This document shows positions 22,394 to 31,982 of a stretch of 64,000 nt of DNA, piece after piece (position 1 is the first letter of the stretch; every line of letters begins with the position of its first letter). The notes under the pieces were generated by a model that saw nothing but the letters and a program-made list of their open reading frames with translations, did not search any database and was not told the DNA's origin. The stretch lies in contig NZ_FNUJ01000012.1 of the NCBI RefSeq assembly GCF_900107925.1, forward strand, positions 124,001 to 188,000, written 5' to 3'. The position numbers and the translations under genes are program-made. Source of the DNA: Amycolatopsis pretoriensis (GTDB taxonomy: Bacteria; Actinomycetota; Actinomycetes; Mycobacteriales; Pseudonocardiaceae).

Positions 22394-23650
22394 TCAGAGC
22401 AGGAAGTGGAACAGGGGGCTGCCCGGCTCGATCCGCTCCACCTGCAACGGGCTCGCGTCCATCCGGGCCAGCAGTCCCGGAAGGTCGGATGACCGGGCGA
22501 TTTCGATGCCGACCAGCGCCGGGCCCATCTCCCGGTTGGTGCGCTTGACGTACTCGAAGCGCGTGATGTCGTCCTCCGGCCCGAGCACCTGCTCGAGGAA
22601 CCGCCGCAGCGCGCCCGGCTCCTGCGGGAACCCGACGAGGAAGTAGTGCTTCAGCCCTTCGTGCATCAGCGAGCGTTCGAGGATCTCGCCGTAGCGGCTG
22701 ACGTCGTTGTTGCCGCCGGAGACCACCACGACGACGGTCTGCCCCGGCTCGACCTCGACCACCGAGCCGAGCGACGCCGCCGCGAGCGCGCCCGCGGGCT
22801 CGGCGATGATCCCGTCGGACTGGTACATCGCGAGCATCTCGGTGCAGATCGCGCCCTCGGCGACCGAGGTCAGCTCGGCGCCGCTCTCGCGGATCAGCGG
22901 GTAGGTGACCGCGCCCGCCTCGCGCACCGCGGCGCCGTCGACGAACGAGTCGAGCTCGGGCAGCCGCACCGGGTGCCCGGCCGAAAGAGCGGCCGCCATG
23001 CACGCCGCGCCCGCCGGTTCGACGCCGACGACCCGGACGTCCGGATGCCGTTCGCGCAGCCAGCTGCCGACCCCGGCGAGCAGCCCGCCGCCGCCGACCG
23101 GGACGACCACGACGTCCGGCACGAAGCCGAGCTGCTCGATGACTTCCAAAGCGACCGTGCCCTGGCCGGCGACCGTGCGGACGTCGTCGAACGCGGGCAC
23201 AAGCGTCGCGCCGGTGCGCTGGGCGTCTTCGTTGGCCGCGGCGAAGGCGTCTTCGTACGTCTCGCCGACGACGATGACCTCGATGTGCGCGCCGCCGAGC
23301 GTCGCGATGCGCTCGCGCTTCTGCCGCGGCGTGGTGCCCGGGACGTACACGCGTCCGTCGGCGCCCAGGCGGCGACACGCGTACGCGACGCCCTGGGCGT
23401 GGTTGCCCGCGCTGGCGCACACGACGCCGAGCGCGCGGGTCGGCTCGTCGAGCTGGACGATGAAGTTGTACGCGCCGCGGATCTTGTACGACCGGACGGT
23501 CTGCAGGTCCTCGCGCTTCACCCAGACCTGGGCGTCCACCCGGGACGACAGCCGCGCGCTCGGCTCCAGCGGCGTGCGGGTCACCACCCCGGCCAGCCGC
23601 TCGGCGGCCTTCTCGATGGTCGCCGCGGTCACCGTGTCGATGTCGTGCAC
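22394..23650 (-). CDS. ilvA: Threonine dehydratase, biosynthetic type
   Basis: A 418-residue PLP enzyme that deaminates threonine to 2-oxobutanoate, the first step of isoleucine synthesis. Lys56 in VRSYKIRGAYN is the Schiff-base lysine. The phosphate loop is VPVGGGGLLAGVGSWL near residue 185, and SGGNND near 315 closes the site. Residues about 330-418 form a single ACT-like domain (LKHYFLVGFPQEPGALRRFL), as in the shorter actinobacterial enzymes regulated by isoleucine. The frame is open far upstream, but the GTG at 23650 (VHDIDTVTAATIEKAAERL) matches the family start. It is divergent from the SigE-type sigma gene. Confidence 0.93.
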   Translation of the reverse strand: MHDIDTVTAATIEKAAERLAGVVTRTPLEPSARLSSRVDAQVWVKREDLQTVRSYKIRGAYNFIVQLDEPTRALGVVCASAGNHAQGVAYACRRLGADGRVYVPGTTPRQKRERIATLGGAHIEVIVVGETYEDAFAAANEDAQRTGATLVPAFDDVRTVAGQGTVALEVIEQLGFVPDVVVVPVGGGGLLAGVGSWLRERHPDVRVVGVEPAGAACMAAALSAGHPVRLPELDSFVDGAAVREAGAVTYPLIRESGAELTSVAEGAICTEMLAMYQSDGIIAEPAGALAAASLGSVVEVEPGQTVVVVVSGGNNDVSRYGEILERSLMHEGLKHYFLVGFPQEPGALRRFLEQVLGPEDDITRFEYVKRTNREMGPALVGIEIARSSDLPGLLARMDASPLQVERIEPGSPLFHFLL

Positions 23651-23678
23651 CCCGATGAATCTACGACTCGCGCGCGCC

Positions 23679-23707
23679 GGGCAACCGTCCGGGCCTCCGG
23701 GCACATC
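23679..23707 (+). promoter_or_regulatory. Predicted promoter of SigE-type ECF module 1
   Basis: GGGCAACC (23679-23686), a 17-base spacer and CATC (23704-23707) followed by AAAG. The element before the second SigE-type module has the identical GGGCAACC, the same 17-base spacer and a related CGTT-GAAG. The sigma GTG starts 33 bases downstream, against 32 in the other module. Confidence 0.75.
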
Positions 23708-23740
23708 AAAGGGGTGACGAACAGGACGAGGAGGGTGCCG

Positions 23741-24229
23741 GTGCACGACTTCACCGAGTACGTGACCGCACGGTCGGGCTGGTTCCGCAAGGTCGCGTAC
23801 CTGCTCTGCGGCGACTGGCACCGGGCCGACGACCTGGTCCAGACGGCGATCACCCGGCTCTACGCGAACTGGCCGCGGGCCGCCCGGGCGGACAACCTCG
23901 ACGGCTACGCGCGCCGAACGCTGGTCAACGCGTTCATCGCCGAACAACGGACGTCGTGGTGGCGCCGGGTCGACCTGCGGGGCACCGACCACGAGCGGCC
24001 CGCGCCCGGTTCGGACGTCGACGCGGCGCTCGACCTGCGGGCCGCGCTGGACCGGTTGCCCGCCCGCCAGCGCGCGACCGTCGTCCTCCGCTACTTCGGC
24101 GACCTTTCGGTCGCGGACACCGCGCGGGCGCTGGGCTGCTCCGAAGGCACCGTCAAGAGCCAGACCGCGAAGGCCGTGGAAACACTGCGCGAGCTGCTGG
24201 GCGACCCCATCCGGGAGGGACGAGCATGA
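23741..24229 (+). CDS. SigE-family ECF RNA polymerase sigma factor, module 1
   Basis: A 162-residue two-domain ECF sigma factor. Region 2 spans about residues 10-75 (RKVAYLLCGDWHRADDLVQT, YANWPRAARADNLDGYARRT), and region 4 spans 105-155 (LPARQRATVVLRYFGDLSVA, GCSEGTVKSQTAKAVETLRE). The GTG at 23741 is selected because GAGGAGG lies 6 bases ahead; the upstream GTGs lack a spaced ribosome site. The stop overlaps the next start (ATGA), so a membrane protein is made with it, probably its regulator. It is likely autoregulated from the element at 23679. Confidence 0.93.
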   Translation: MHDFTEYVTARSGWFRKVAYLLCGDWHRADDLVQTAITRLYANWPRAARADNLDGYARRTLVNAFIAEQRTSWWRRVDLRGTDHERPAPGSDVDAALDLRAALDRLPARQRATVVLRYFGDLSVADTARALGCSEGTVKSQTAKAVETLRELLGDPIREGRA

Positions 24230-25209
24230 CCGACCACGAGCTGGCCACCCAGCTGAAGGAACTCGCCGACGCGCCCGCGCCGCCGGCCCGGATCGACATC
24301 GACCGCGCTCGCCGCAACGGGGGACGCCGTCGCCGCGCGCGAACCACGGCGCTGGTGGTCGGGTGTGCCGCGGTGGTGACGGCCGCGGGCCTGACGGCCG
24401 TGTCGGTGTTCCGGCCCACGCCTCCGCCCGCGCCGCCCGCCGTCCTGCCCACACCGGCCCCCGTCGCGCCGTCGCCCACCGACAACCCGCTGGTCGCGAA
24501 GGCGAGCTTCGGCTGGCTGCCGGAGGAGGTCACGGGCATCGAGTACGCCGCGGGCGGACACGGCGACACGGTCTTGGCCATCGGCCGCGGTGACCTGCCG
24601 CCGATGCTGTGGCTGTCGGTGTACGACCGCGAACCGGCCGCGCCGCGCGACCTGAGCGGCACGCCGAAGCAGGTCCCGCAGCAGGTCGGCGGCCGCGCCG
24701 GCCACTGGATCACGGCCGACGCGAACGACCCCCTCAACCACGGCGACAGCTACCTGCGCTGGCCGACCCCGGACGGGCGCTGGGCCGAGCTGCACACGTA
24801 CTACCTCGCCCGGCCCGACCTGCAGCAGGCGCTGGTGCGAGTGGCCGGCGAGGTGACTTTCGGTCCCCGGGCCGTACCCCTGCCGCTGCACATCAGCAGC
24901 CTCCCGCCGGCGTTCCACCTGTCCGACGCCTACACGTCCCGGCGGCCGGACCAGGACGGCGTCCCCTGGAAGCTGGTGCTCCAGTACTCGGCGAACGGGG
25001 CGCTGGTGACGATCAACGTCGCTCCGCCCGGGTCCAGCCGCAAGGACGGCCTCGGCGTGCCGCGGTGCGTGAAGAAGAACGGGCTCGAGGCCTGCGTCGG
25101 GATCGACAAGCCGCAGGCGGCGGGCGTCACCGAGCAGGAACTGCTGAGCCGGATCACGCTGCTCGGCCCGGACGAGTCGAAGTGGACGACGCACGTGCTC
25201 AGCCCTTAG
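24226..25209 (+). CDS. Single-pass membrane protein paired with SigE-type sigma (possible anti-sigma)
   Basis: A 327-residue protein with a short cytoplasmic segment (1-39, basic end GGRRRRART), one membrane helix (40-62) and a Pro-rich linker (about 64-85). The remaining extracellular part of about 240 residues contains one cysteine pair (CVKKNGLEAC). No zinc anti-sigma motif is visible. Coupling by ATGA to the sigma gene and the topology argue for an anti-sigma or sensor role (inference). The layout mirrors the product of the gene at 30519. The C-terminus overlaps the ramB 3' end by 11 bases on the opposite strand. Confidence 0.75.
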   Translation: MTDHELATQLKELADAPAPPARIDIDRARRNGGRRRRARTTALVVGCAAVVTAAGLTAVSVFRPTPPPAPPAVLPTPAPVAPSPTDNPLVAKASFGWLPEEVTGIEYAAGGHGDTVLAIGRGDLPPMLWLSVYDREPAAPRDLSGTPKQVPQQVGGRAGHWITADANDPLNHGDSYLRWPTPDGRWAELHTYYLARPDLQQALVRVAGEVTFGPRAVPLPLHISSLPPAFHLSDAYTSRRPDQDGVPWKLVLQYSANGALVTINVAPPGSSRKDGLGVPRCVKKNGLEACVGIDKPQAAGVTEQELLSRITLLGPDESKWTTHVLSP

Positions 25210-26623
25210 GCACCGCCGGGTAGGGGACGAAGGTGCTCGTGTTCTCGTCGACGGTGAGCTGCTTGCCGATCGTCGGGAACGCGCGCTGGGAGCAAGCCGG
25301 CCGTTCGCAGACTTTGCAGCCCATCCCGATGGGCGTCGCGGCGGCCGGCTCGTCCAGGTCGAGCCCGGTCGAGTAGACGAGCCGGCCCGCGTGGCGGAGT
25401 TCGCAGCCCAGGCCCACGGTGAACGTCTTGCCCGGGCTGCCGTACCCGCCGATGTTGCGTGACACCGTGCGCGCGATCCAGAAGTAGCTCTTGCCGTCCG
25501 GCAGCGTCGCGATCTGCGTCAGGATCTTCCCCGGCTGGGTGAACGCCTCGTAGATGTTCCACAGGGGACAGGCGCCGCCGACCCGCGAGAAGTGGAAGCC
25601 CGCCGCGGACTGGCGCTTCGACATGTTCCCCGCCCGGTCCACCCGCACGAACGAGAACGGCACCCCGCGCTGCTTCGGCCGTTGCAAAGTGGACAGCCGG
25701 TGGCACACGGTCTCGAAGCCGACGCCGTAGTGGTCGCACAGCCGCTCGATGTCGTAGCGGAACCGCTCGGCCGCGGCCAGGAACGGTCCATAGGGGAGGA
25801 TCAGCGCCCCGGCGAAGTAGTTCGCCAGGCCGACGCGGGCCAGCGACCGCGCGGCCGGGCCGGAGAACGCCCACGAGTCGGCCAGCTCGGTGATCAGGTC
25901 GTCGTACTCGAGCAGCGCGATCTGCGAAGCCATGCGAAACGCCTGCTGGCCGACCCGCAGGCTGGGCGCCAGCCGCAGCACCCGCGTCACCGGCTCGTAG
26001 CGGTGCTGCTGACCGGCGGATTCGTCGATCCCGTCGCTGGTCACCTCGACGCCGTAGCGCTGCCACAGCCGTTCCTTCAACGCGCCGAGCACCTGACCGC
26101 GCTGCAGCGGGATGTCGTTGGCCATCTTCTCGGCGCGTTCGTCCAGCTCGGCGACGTAGTTCTCGCGCTCGTAGAAGAAGTCGCGAACCTCCTCGTGGGG
26201 CAGTGGCGCCGCCGCGCTGCCGTGCAGGCCCAGGCCGTTTTCGGTGGTCAGCGCGGCCGTGCTCTCGACGGCGTTGCGGTAGCTGCGGTGCAGCTTGACC
26301 AGTGCCTGCGCGATCGCCGGGAGGTTCGTCGCCAGCTCGCTGAGTTCGCTGGTGGTGACGTCGATGCCCAGGACCTCGTCGAGCAGGGCTTCCTTGACGT
26401 CGGCGACCAGCCGGGACGTGTCGTTGTTGGCGAAGAACTCCGTGTCGACGCCGAACGCCTGCGTGATCCGCAGCAGCACCGGGACGGTCAGCGGGCGCGA
26501 GTTGTGCTCGATCTGGTTGAGGTAGCTGGGTGAGATCTCCAGCACACGAGCGAGGTCGGCCTGGCTCATCGCCCGGCTTTCGCGCAGATGGCGCAACCGC
26601 GCTCCGGCGAAAGTCTTCTCCAT
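25199..26623 (-). CDS. ramB: RamB-type regulator of glyoxylate/acetate metabolism
   Basis: A 474-residue XRE-family regulator of the RamB/short-chain fatty acyl type. The helix-turn-helix occupies residues 5-65 (LRHLRESRAMSQADLARVLE, ISPSYLNQIEHNSRPLTVPV). The centre is an IrrE-like domain (ANYFAGALILPYGPFLAAAE), and the C-terminal domain carries a cysteine-rich end (GMGCKVCERPACSQRAFPTI). In Corynebacterium glutamicum and M. tuberculosis, RamB represses isocitrate lyase and binds TTTGCAA-type boxes. It is divergent from aceA, and the shared region holds several TTnGCAA boxes, so it probably controls both genes. Confidence 0.93.
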   Translation of the reverse strand: MEKTFAGARLRHLRESRAMSQADLARVLEISPSYLNQIEHNSRPLTVPVLLRITQAFGVDTEFFANNDTSRLVADVKEALLDEVLGIDVTTSELSELATNLPAIAQALVKLHRSYRNAVESTAALTTENGLGLHGSAAAPLPHEEVRDFFYERENYVAELDERAEKMANDIPLQRGQVLGALKERLWQRYGVEVTSDGIDESAGQQHRYEPVTRVLRLAPSLRVGQQAFRMASQIALLEYDDLITELADSWAFSGPAARSLARVGLANYFAGALILPYGPFLAAAERFRYDIERLCDHYGVGFETVCHRLSTLQRPKQRGVPFSFVRVDRAGNMSKRQSAAGFHFSRVGGACPLWNIYEAFTQPGKILTQIATLPDGKSYFWIARTVSRNIGGYGSPGKTFTVGLGCELRHAGRLVYSTGLDLDEPAAATPIGMGCKVCERPACSQRAFPTIGKQLTVDENTSTFVPYPAVPKG

Positions 26624-26713
26624 TCTTGCCCACCTCTCCGGAAGGTTTCCGGTCCTGAACGGTTACGTGAACGGTCAAGAACGCGGATTTTCGCCTCGCT
26701 GCGAACCAGGCGA

Positions 26714-26836
26714 TTCGCAACCTTTGCAAAGAGCGTACGTACCTTCGCACAAATTGGCAACTTGGACAACTGGACCCCGTTTTCGCTGGCATGTCAGGGT
26801 CGGATCAAGCAAGGCGAGCAATCGCAAACTTCGCAA
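26714..26836. promoter_or_regulatory. Series of TTnGCAA boxes, probable RamB sites in aceA promoter
   Basis: TTCGCAA (26714), TTTGCAAA (26723), TTCGCAC (26744), TTGGCAA (26754), TCGCAAA (26822) and TTCGCAA (26830) lie between ramB and aceA. Most come in pairs 8-10 bases apart, about one helical turn. The RamB consensus reported in relatives contains TTTGCAA. The last pair sits only 15 bases before the aceA ATG, a position suited to repression. Confidence 0.75.
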
Positions 26837-26850
26837 CACCGGGAGAACCG

Positions 26851-28131
26851 ATGACGGAACAGGCCAAGCAGGCGGCCGCGGAGCTGGCGGCGCAGTGGGC
26901 GAACGACTCCCGCTGGGCGGGCGTGCAGCGCTCCTACTCGGCCGAAGACGTGATCAAGCTGCGCGGCAGCGTCGTCGAGGAGCACACCCTGGCCCGCCGC
27001 GGCGCGGAGAAGCTGTGGGACCTCCTGCACACCGAGGACTACATCCACGCGCTGGGTGCGCTGACCGGTAACCAGGCCGTCCAGCAGGTGCGCGCCGGCC
27101 TGCAGGCGATCTACCTGTCCGGCTGGCAGGTCGCGGCCGACGCCAACCTGTCCGGCCAGACCTACCCGGACCAGAGCCTCTACCCGGCCAACTCGGTGCC
27201 GGCCGTGGTCCGCCGCATCAACAACGCGCTGGGCCGCGCGGACCAGATCAACTGGGCCGAGGGCAACACGGACATCGACTGGTTCGCCCCGATCGTCGCC
27301 GACGCCGAGGCCGGCTTCGGCGGTCCCCTCAACGCGTTCGAGCTGATGAAGGGCATGATCGCCGCCGGCGCCGCGGGCGTGCACTGGGAAGACCAGCTCG
27401 CGTCGGAGAAGAAGTGCGGCCACCTCGGCGGCAAGGTCCTCATCCCGACCAAGCAGCACGAGCGCACGCTGAACGCCGCGCGGCTCGCGTCCGACGTGCT
27501 GAACGTGCCGACCCTGGTCGTCGCCCGCACCGACGCGCAGGCCGCGACGCTGCTGACCAGCGACGTCGACGAGCGCGACCAGCAGTTCCTCACCGGCGGC
27601 CGCACCGCCGAGGGCTTCTACGAGGTCCGCAACGGCATCGAGCCCTGCATCGAGCGCGGCCTGGCCTACAGCCAGTACGCCGACCTGCTCTGGATGGAGA
27701 CCTCGGAGCCGGACCTCGAGGTGGCGCGCAAGTACGCCGAGGCCATCAAGGCGAAGTTCCCGGACCAGATGCTGGCCTACAACTGCTCGCCGTCGTTCAA
27801 CTGGAAGAAGCACCTGGACGACGCGACGATCGCGAAGTTCCAGCGCGAGCTCGGCCACATGGGCTACAAGTTCCAGTTCATCACCCTCGCCGGCTTCCAC
27901 GCGCTGAACTACTCGATGTTCGACCTGGCGCACGGCTACGCCCGTGAAGGCATGACCGCCTACGTCGACCTGCAGGAGCGCGAGTTCTCCTCGGAGAGCC
28001 GTGGCTACACCGCGACCAAGCACCAGCGCGAGGTCGGCACCGGCTACTTCGACAACGTCGCGACGGCGCTGAACCCGGAGAGCTCGACCACCGCGCTCAA
28101 GGGCTCCACCGAAGAGGCCCAGTTCCACTGA
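26851..28131 (+). CDS. aceA: Isocitrate lyase
   Basis: A 426-residue isocitrate lyase that splits isocitrate to glyoxylate and succinate, the first step of the glyoxylate shunt. The catalytic loop KKCGH lies at residues 187-191 with Cys189. Other family blocks are NWAEGNTDIDWFAPIVADAEA, VHWEDQLASEKK and AYNCSPSFNWKKHLDD. The length matches the short, Icl1-type enzyme. GGGAG stands 7 bases before the ATG. It is regulated from the TTnGCAA-box region by divergent RamB, and followed by aceB on the same strand after a 92-base spacer with a hairpin. Confidence 0.97.
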   Translation: MTEQAKQAAAELAAQWANDSRWAGVQRSYSAEDVIKLRGSVVEEHTLARRGAEKLWDLLHTEDYIHALGALTGNQAVQQVRAGLQAIYLSGWQVAADANLSGQTYPDQSLYPANSVPAVVRRINNALGRADQINWAEGNTDIDWFAPIVADAEAGFGGPLNAFELMKGMIAAGAAGVHWEDQLASEKKCGHLGGKVLIPTKQHERTLNAARLASDVLNVPTLVVARTDAQAATLLTSDVDERDQQFLTGGRTAEGFYEVRNGIEPCIERGLAYSQYADLLWMETSEPDLEVARKYAEAIKAKFPDQMLAYNCSPSFNWKKHLDDATIAKFQRELGHMGYKFQFITLAGFHALNYSMFDLAHGYAREGMTAYVDLQEREFSSESRGYTATKHQREVGTGYFDNVATALNPESSTTALKGSTEEAQFH

Positions 28132-28139
28132 TCCCGGCC

Positions 28140-28178
28140 GCGGCCTGACGGCGGCACCCCCTCCCGTCGTCAGGCCGC
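28140..28178 (+). terminator. Hairpin between aceA and aceB
   Basis: GCGGCCTGACG (28140-28150) pairs perfectly with CGTCAGGCCGC (28168-28178) across 17 bases. A pyrimidine-rich run without a T-tract follows. It is a terminator or attenuator that could lower aceB transcription relative to aceA, or a processing or stability element. Confidence 0.55.
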
Positions 28179-28223
28179 GTCCCTCCCTTCTTCCCTTCCC
28201 TGCACAGCTCGTGGAGGCACCCC

Positions 28224-29831
<1,608 letters not shown>

Positions 29832-29840
29832 CAGGGGCTC

Positions 29841-29870
29841 CGGGAACCCCTACCTGACGAGGGGTTCCCG
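29841..29870 (+). terminator. Perfect hairpin after aceB
   Basis: CGGGAACCCCT (29841-29851) pairs with AGGGGTTCCCG (29860-29870) across an 8-base loop, 9 bases after the aceB stop. No T-run follows; it is the first of two consecutive hairpins. Confidence 0.7.
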
Positions 29871-29901
29871 GACACCACACTGGTTGGGATGGTGTGGTTC
29901 G

Positions 29902-29947
29902 AAACCGGTCCGGCGACGGTGGCTCCCCGTCGCCGGACCGGTTTTTT
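29902..29947 (+). terminator. Strong intrinsic terminator after aceB
   Basis: AAACCGGTCCGGCGACGG (29902-29919) pairs over 18 bp with the segment 29927-29944 across a 7-base loop, ending in TTTTTT. This is a textbook rho-independent terminator, rare in form for so GC-rich a genome. It insulates aceB from the sigma module promoter that begins 9 bases later. Confidence 0.92.
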
Positions 29948-29955
29948 CGCGTTCC

Positions 29956-29984
29956 GGGCAACCTCCGCGTTCGCCTGCCCCGTT
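29956..29984 (+). promoter_or_regulatory. Predicted promoter of SigE-type ECF module 2
   Basis: GGGCAACC (29956-29963), 17 bases, then CGTT (29981-29984) followed by GAAG. The element parallels the one at 23679-23707. It lies directly after the aceB terminator and 32 bases before the sigma GTG. Confidence 0.75.
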
Positions 29985-30016
29985 GAAGCGGGTGTGGGGG
30001 CGACGAGGAGGAACGC

Positions 30017-30508
30017 GTGAAGCGGTCGGAAGAGGCGGGGTTCCGCGACTACGTCACGGCCCGGATGGACGTCCTGCGCCGGACGGGCTTCCTGCTGTGC
30101 CGGGACTGGCACCTCGCCGACGACCTGGTGTCGATCACGATCGGCAAGCTGTACCGGCACTGGCCGCGGGCGCGGCGGATGGCGCACGTCGACGCGTACG
30201 TGCGCCGGATCCTGGTGCGGACGTGGCTGGACGAGAAGGCCCGGGCGTGGCGGCGGGAAGAACCGGCCGAGACGCTGCCGGAACCCGCGGTGCCGCCCGG
30301 CGACGACGTCGTCGAACGGCTCGGCCTGCTCGAACTGCTCGACGCGCTGCCGCCGCGGCGCCGGGCCGCGGTGGTGCTGCGCTACTACTGCGACCTGTCG
30401 GTCGAAGAAACCGCCGAGGTCCTCGAGTGTTCGCCCGGAACCGTCAAGAGCCAGACCGCGCGGGGGCTCGACGCGCTGCGCGCGCTCGTCGCCGCGAGCC
30501 AGAGCTGA
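30017..30508 (+). CDS. SigE-family ECF RNA polymerase sigma factor, module 2
   Basis: A 163-residue ECF sigma factor homologous to the one at 23741. Region 2 is seen in RRTGFLLCRDWHLADDLVSI and YRHWPRARRMAHVDAYVRRI, region 4 in LPPRRRAAVVLRYYCDLSVE and ECSPGTVKSQTARGLDALRA. GAGGAACGC precedes the GTG start. Ten bases downstream begins a membrane-protein gene that probably encodes its regulator. The identical promoter box in front of both modules suggests that the two sigma factors recognise the same or overlapping promoters and may cross-activate. Confidence 0.93.
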   Translation: MKRSEEAGFRDYVTARMDVLRRTGFLLCRDWHLADDLVSITIGKLYRHWPRARRMAHVDAYVRRILVRTWLDEKARAWRREEPAETLPEPAVPPGDDVVERLGLLELLDALPPRRRAAVVLRYYCDLSVEETAEVLECSPGTVKSQTARGLDALRALVAASQS

Positions 30509-30518
30509 AGGAGGAGCC

Positions 30519-31379
30519 GTGAGCAGGGAACAGTTCGACGCGGCGATCGGCGCCGTCCCGGTGTCCACAGTGGACGTCGAAGCGGTGCTGGACCGCGAAC
30601 GCCGGCGTGCGCGGGTGCGGCGGGTGGCGATCCCGTGGACGGCCGCGGGGGCGGGCGTGGCGGCGGTGGTCGTCGGCGCGGCTTTCGTGTTCGCGCCCGG
30701 TGAACGGGGCACGGTTCTGGTGCCGGCCAACCCGCCTCCGGCCTCGCCGGATCCGTGCGCGGTCAGTCCGTTTCCGCCGCAGACCGGGCCGCCGATCCCG
30801 GAGAAGACCGACGTCGCGGCGAACCGGCTCACCGGGGTGTTGACCGCGGCCGTCCAGCAGAAGGTCGCGTACGGGACGAAGCTGCAGCCGCACGCCGAAG
30901 GCGAATACCCGAAGGGGAAGCAGCACGGGCCACTGACCTTCTTCCACGTGTTTTCCGCGCAAGTGGCGCACGACGGTTACTGCAGCGGCGGCGAGGACTA
31001 CTTCCTGGCCGCGGCGACGACGGCCGAAGGCCCGCGCAAGGGCAACATCTGGGCGATCGTCACCCGGCTCGGCGGCCACGCCACGCCGGCCACCGAGTGC
31101 GGCGATCCGCCCGAGAACATGCAGCAGTCGTGCGAGCGGAAGGCCGGGCCGCACGGCGAGATTGTCGTCGAGGAAACGCTCAGCTCTCCGGGGCAGGCGA
31201 CGTTCAACCGGACGAACGTCACCAAACTCGACGGCACGGGCGTCATGGTGGAGGCGCAGAACGTCGCCGACGACGCCAAGAAGAATCACCCGGACGGGCC
31301 GGACATGCCGTCGCCGCCGCTGAGCCTCGCCCAGCTGACCGACATCGCCCTCGATCCGGGGCTGACGCTCTACCCCTGA
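30519..31379 (+). CDS. Single-pass membrane protein paired with SigE-type sigma, module 2
   Basis: A 286-residue protein. Residues 1-37 are cytoplasmic and end in a basic cluster (DRERRRARVRRVA), residues 38-60 form a membrane helix, and the rest is extracellular with a Pro-rich start (NPPPASPDPCAVSPFPP) and four cysteines. The sequence shows little likeness to the module-1 partner beyond topology, while the sigma factors are close. AAGGAGGAG precedes the GTG. The role is unproven; anti-sigma or signal-sensing functions fit the context. The 3' end overlaps the convergent TetR gene by 10 bases. Confidence 0.72.
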   Translation: MSREQFDAAIGAVPVSTVDVEAVLDRERRRARVRRVAIPWTAAGAGVAAVVVGAAFVFAPGERGTVLVPANPPPASPDPCAVSPFPPQTGPPIPEKTDVAANRLTGVLTAAVQQKVAYGTKLQPHAEGEYPKGKQHGPLTFFHVFSAQVAHDGYCSGGEDYFLAAATTAEGPRKGNIWAIVTRLGGHATPATECGDPPENMQQSCERKAGPHGEIVVEETLSSPGQATFNRTNVTKLDGTGVMVEAQNVADDAKKNHPDGPDMPSPPLSLAQLTDIALDPGLTLYP

Positions 31380-31900
31380 GCCAAGAGGGCCTTCGCGGCT
31401 TCGCGGGCCGTGCTCGCTTCGCCCGGGTTGCCGGTGATCGCGGCGAGCACGGTCGCGCCTTCGACCAGCGCGAACAGCTGGTCGGCGAGCGTTTCGCCGG
31501 AAACGAGACCACGCAGGTAGGCCCGGACGTCGTCCTTGTGCTCGCGGATCGCCGCCGCGACGCCCGGGGCCGGCTCGCCGAACTCGCCGAAGGAGTTGAT
31601 GAACGCGCAGCCGCGGAAGCCGGGCTCGGAAAACCAGGCGTGCAGCCAGTCGAACACGGCGAGCGGATCGTCACCGCGCGTGTGGACGAATTCGCGCAAC
31701 GACGCCCGCCAGCGCTCGTCGCGACGCCGGAGGTAGGCCTCGACCAGGTCGTTCTTCGCCGGGAAGGTTTGGTAGAGCCGTTTGAGCGAGACGCCCGAGC
31801 GCGCGCGGACGGCGTCCATCCCGACCGCTTGGACGCCGTGGGCGTAGAACAGCTCCTCGGCGGCTTCGAGCAGCCGGTCGGTCGCCTCCGTAGGGGTCAT
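31370..31900 (-). CDS. TetR family transcriptional regulator
   Basis: A 176-residue TetR-type repressor. The N-terminal helix-turn-helix reads LLEAAEELFYAHGVQAVGMD, ARSGVSLKRLYQTFPAKNDL (residues 9-50). The C-terminal ligand domain contains WFSEPGFRGCAFINSFGEFG, a block shared by regulators of small NTF2-like or reductase genes. It is divergent from the DUF1348 gene; two 16-bp palindromes lie between the starts. It very probably represses both genes until an unknown ligand binds. Confidence 0.93.
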   Translation of the reverse strand: MTPTEATDRLLEAAEELFYAHGVQAVGMDAVRARSGVSLKRLYQTFPAKNDLVEAYLRRRDERWRASLREFVHTRGDDPLAVFDWLHAWFSEPGFRGCAFINSFGEFGEPAPGVAAAIREHKDDVRAYLRGLVSGETLADQLFALVEGATVLAAITGNPGEASTAREAAKALLAQG

Positions 31901-31919
31901 GTCACCTACCTCTGGTGCG

Positions 31920-31961
31920 GAGAATGGGCGTTCTCTAGACTACTGGAGAACGCACGTTCTC
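31920..31961. promoter_or_regulatory. Twin 16-bp palindromes, TetR operators
   Basis: GAGAATGGGCGTTCTC (31920-31935) and GAGAACGCACGTTCTC (31946-31961) have centres 26 bases apart. The second has perfect 7-bp arms and the first one mismatch. They fill the TetR/DUF1348 divergent region and would bind two TetR dimers. Confidence 0.88.
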
Positions 31962-31982
31962 TACGTCTTCAAGGGAGTGCTC

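Noticed and set aside
23651..24454. Extension of threonine dehydratase
   Set aside because: This is antisense to the SigE-type sigma gene, with repetitive Arg/Pro composition typical of shadow frames.
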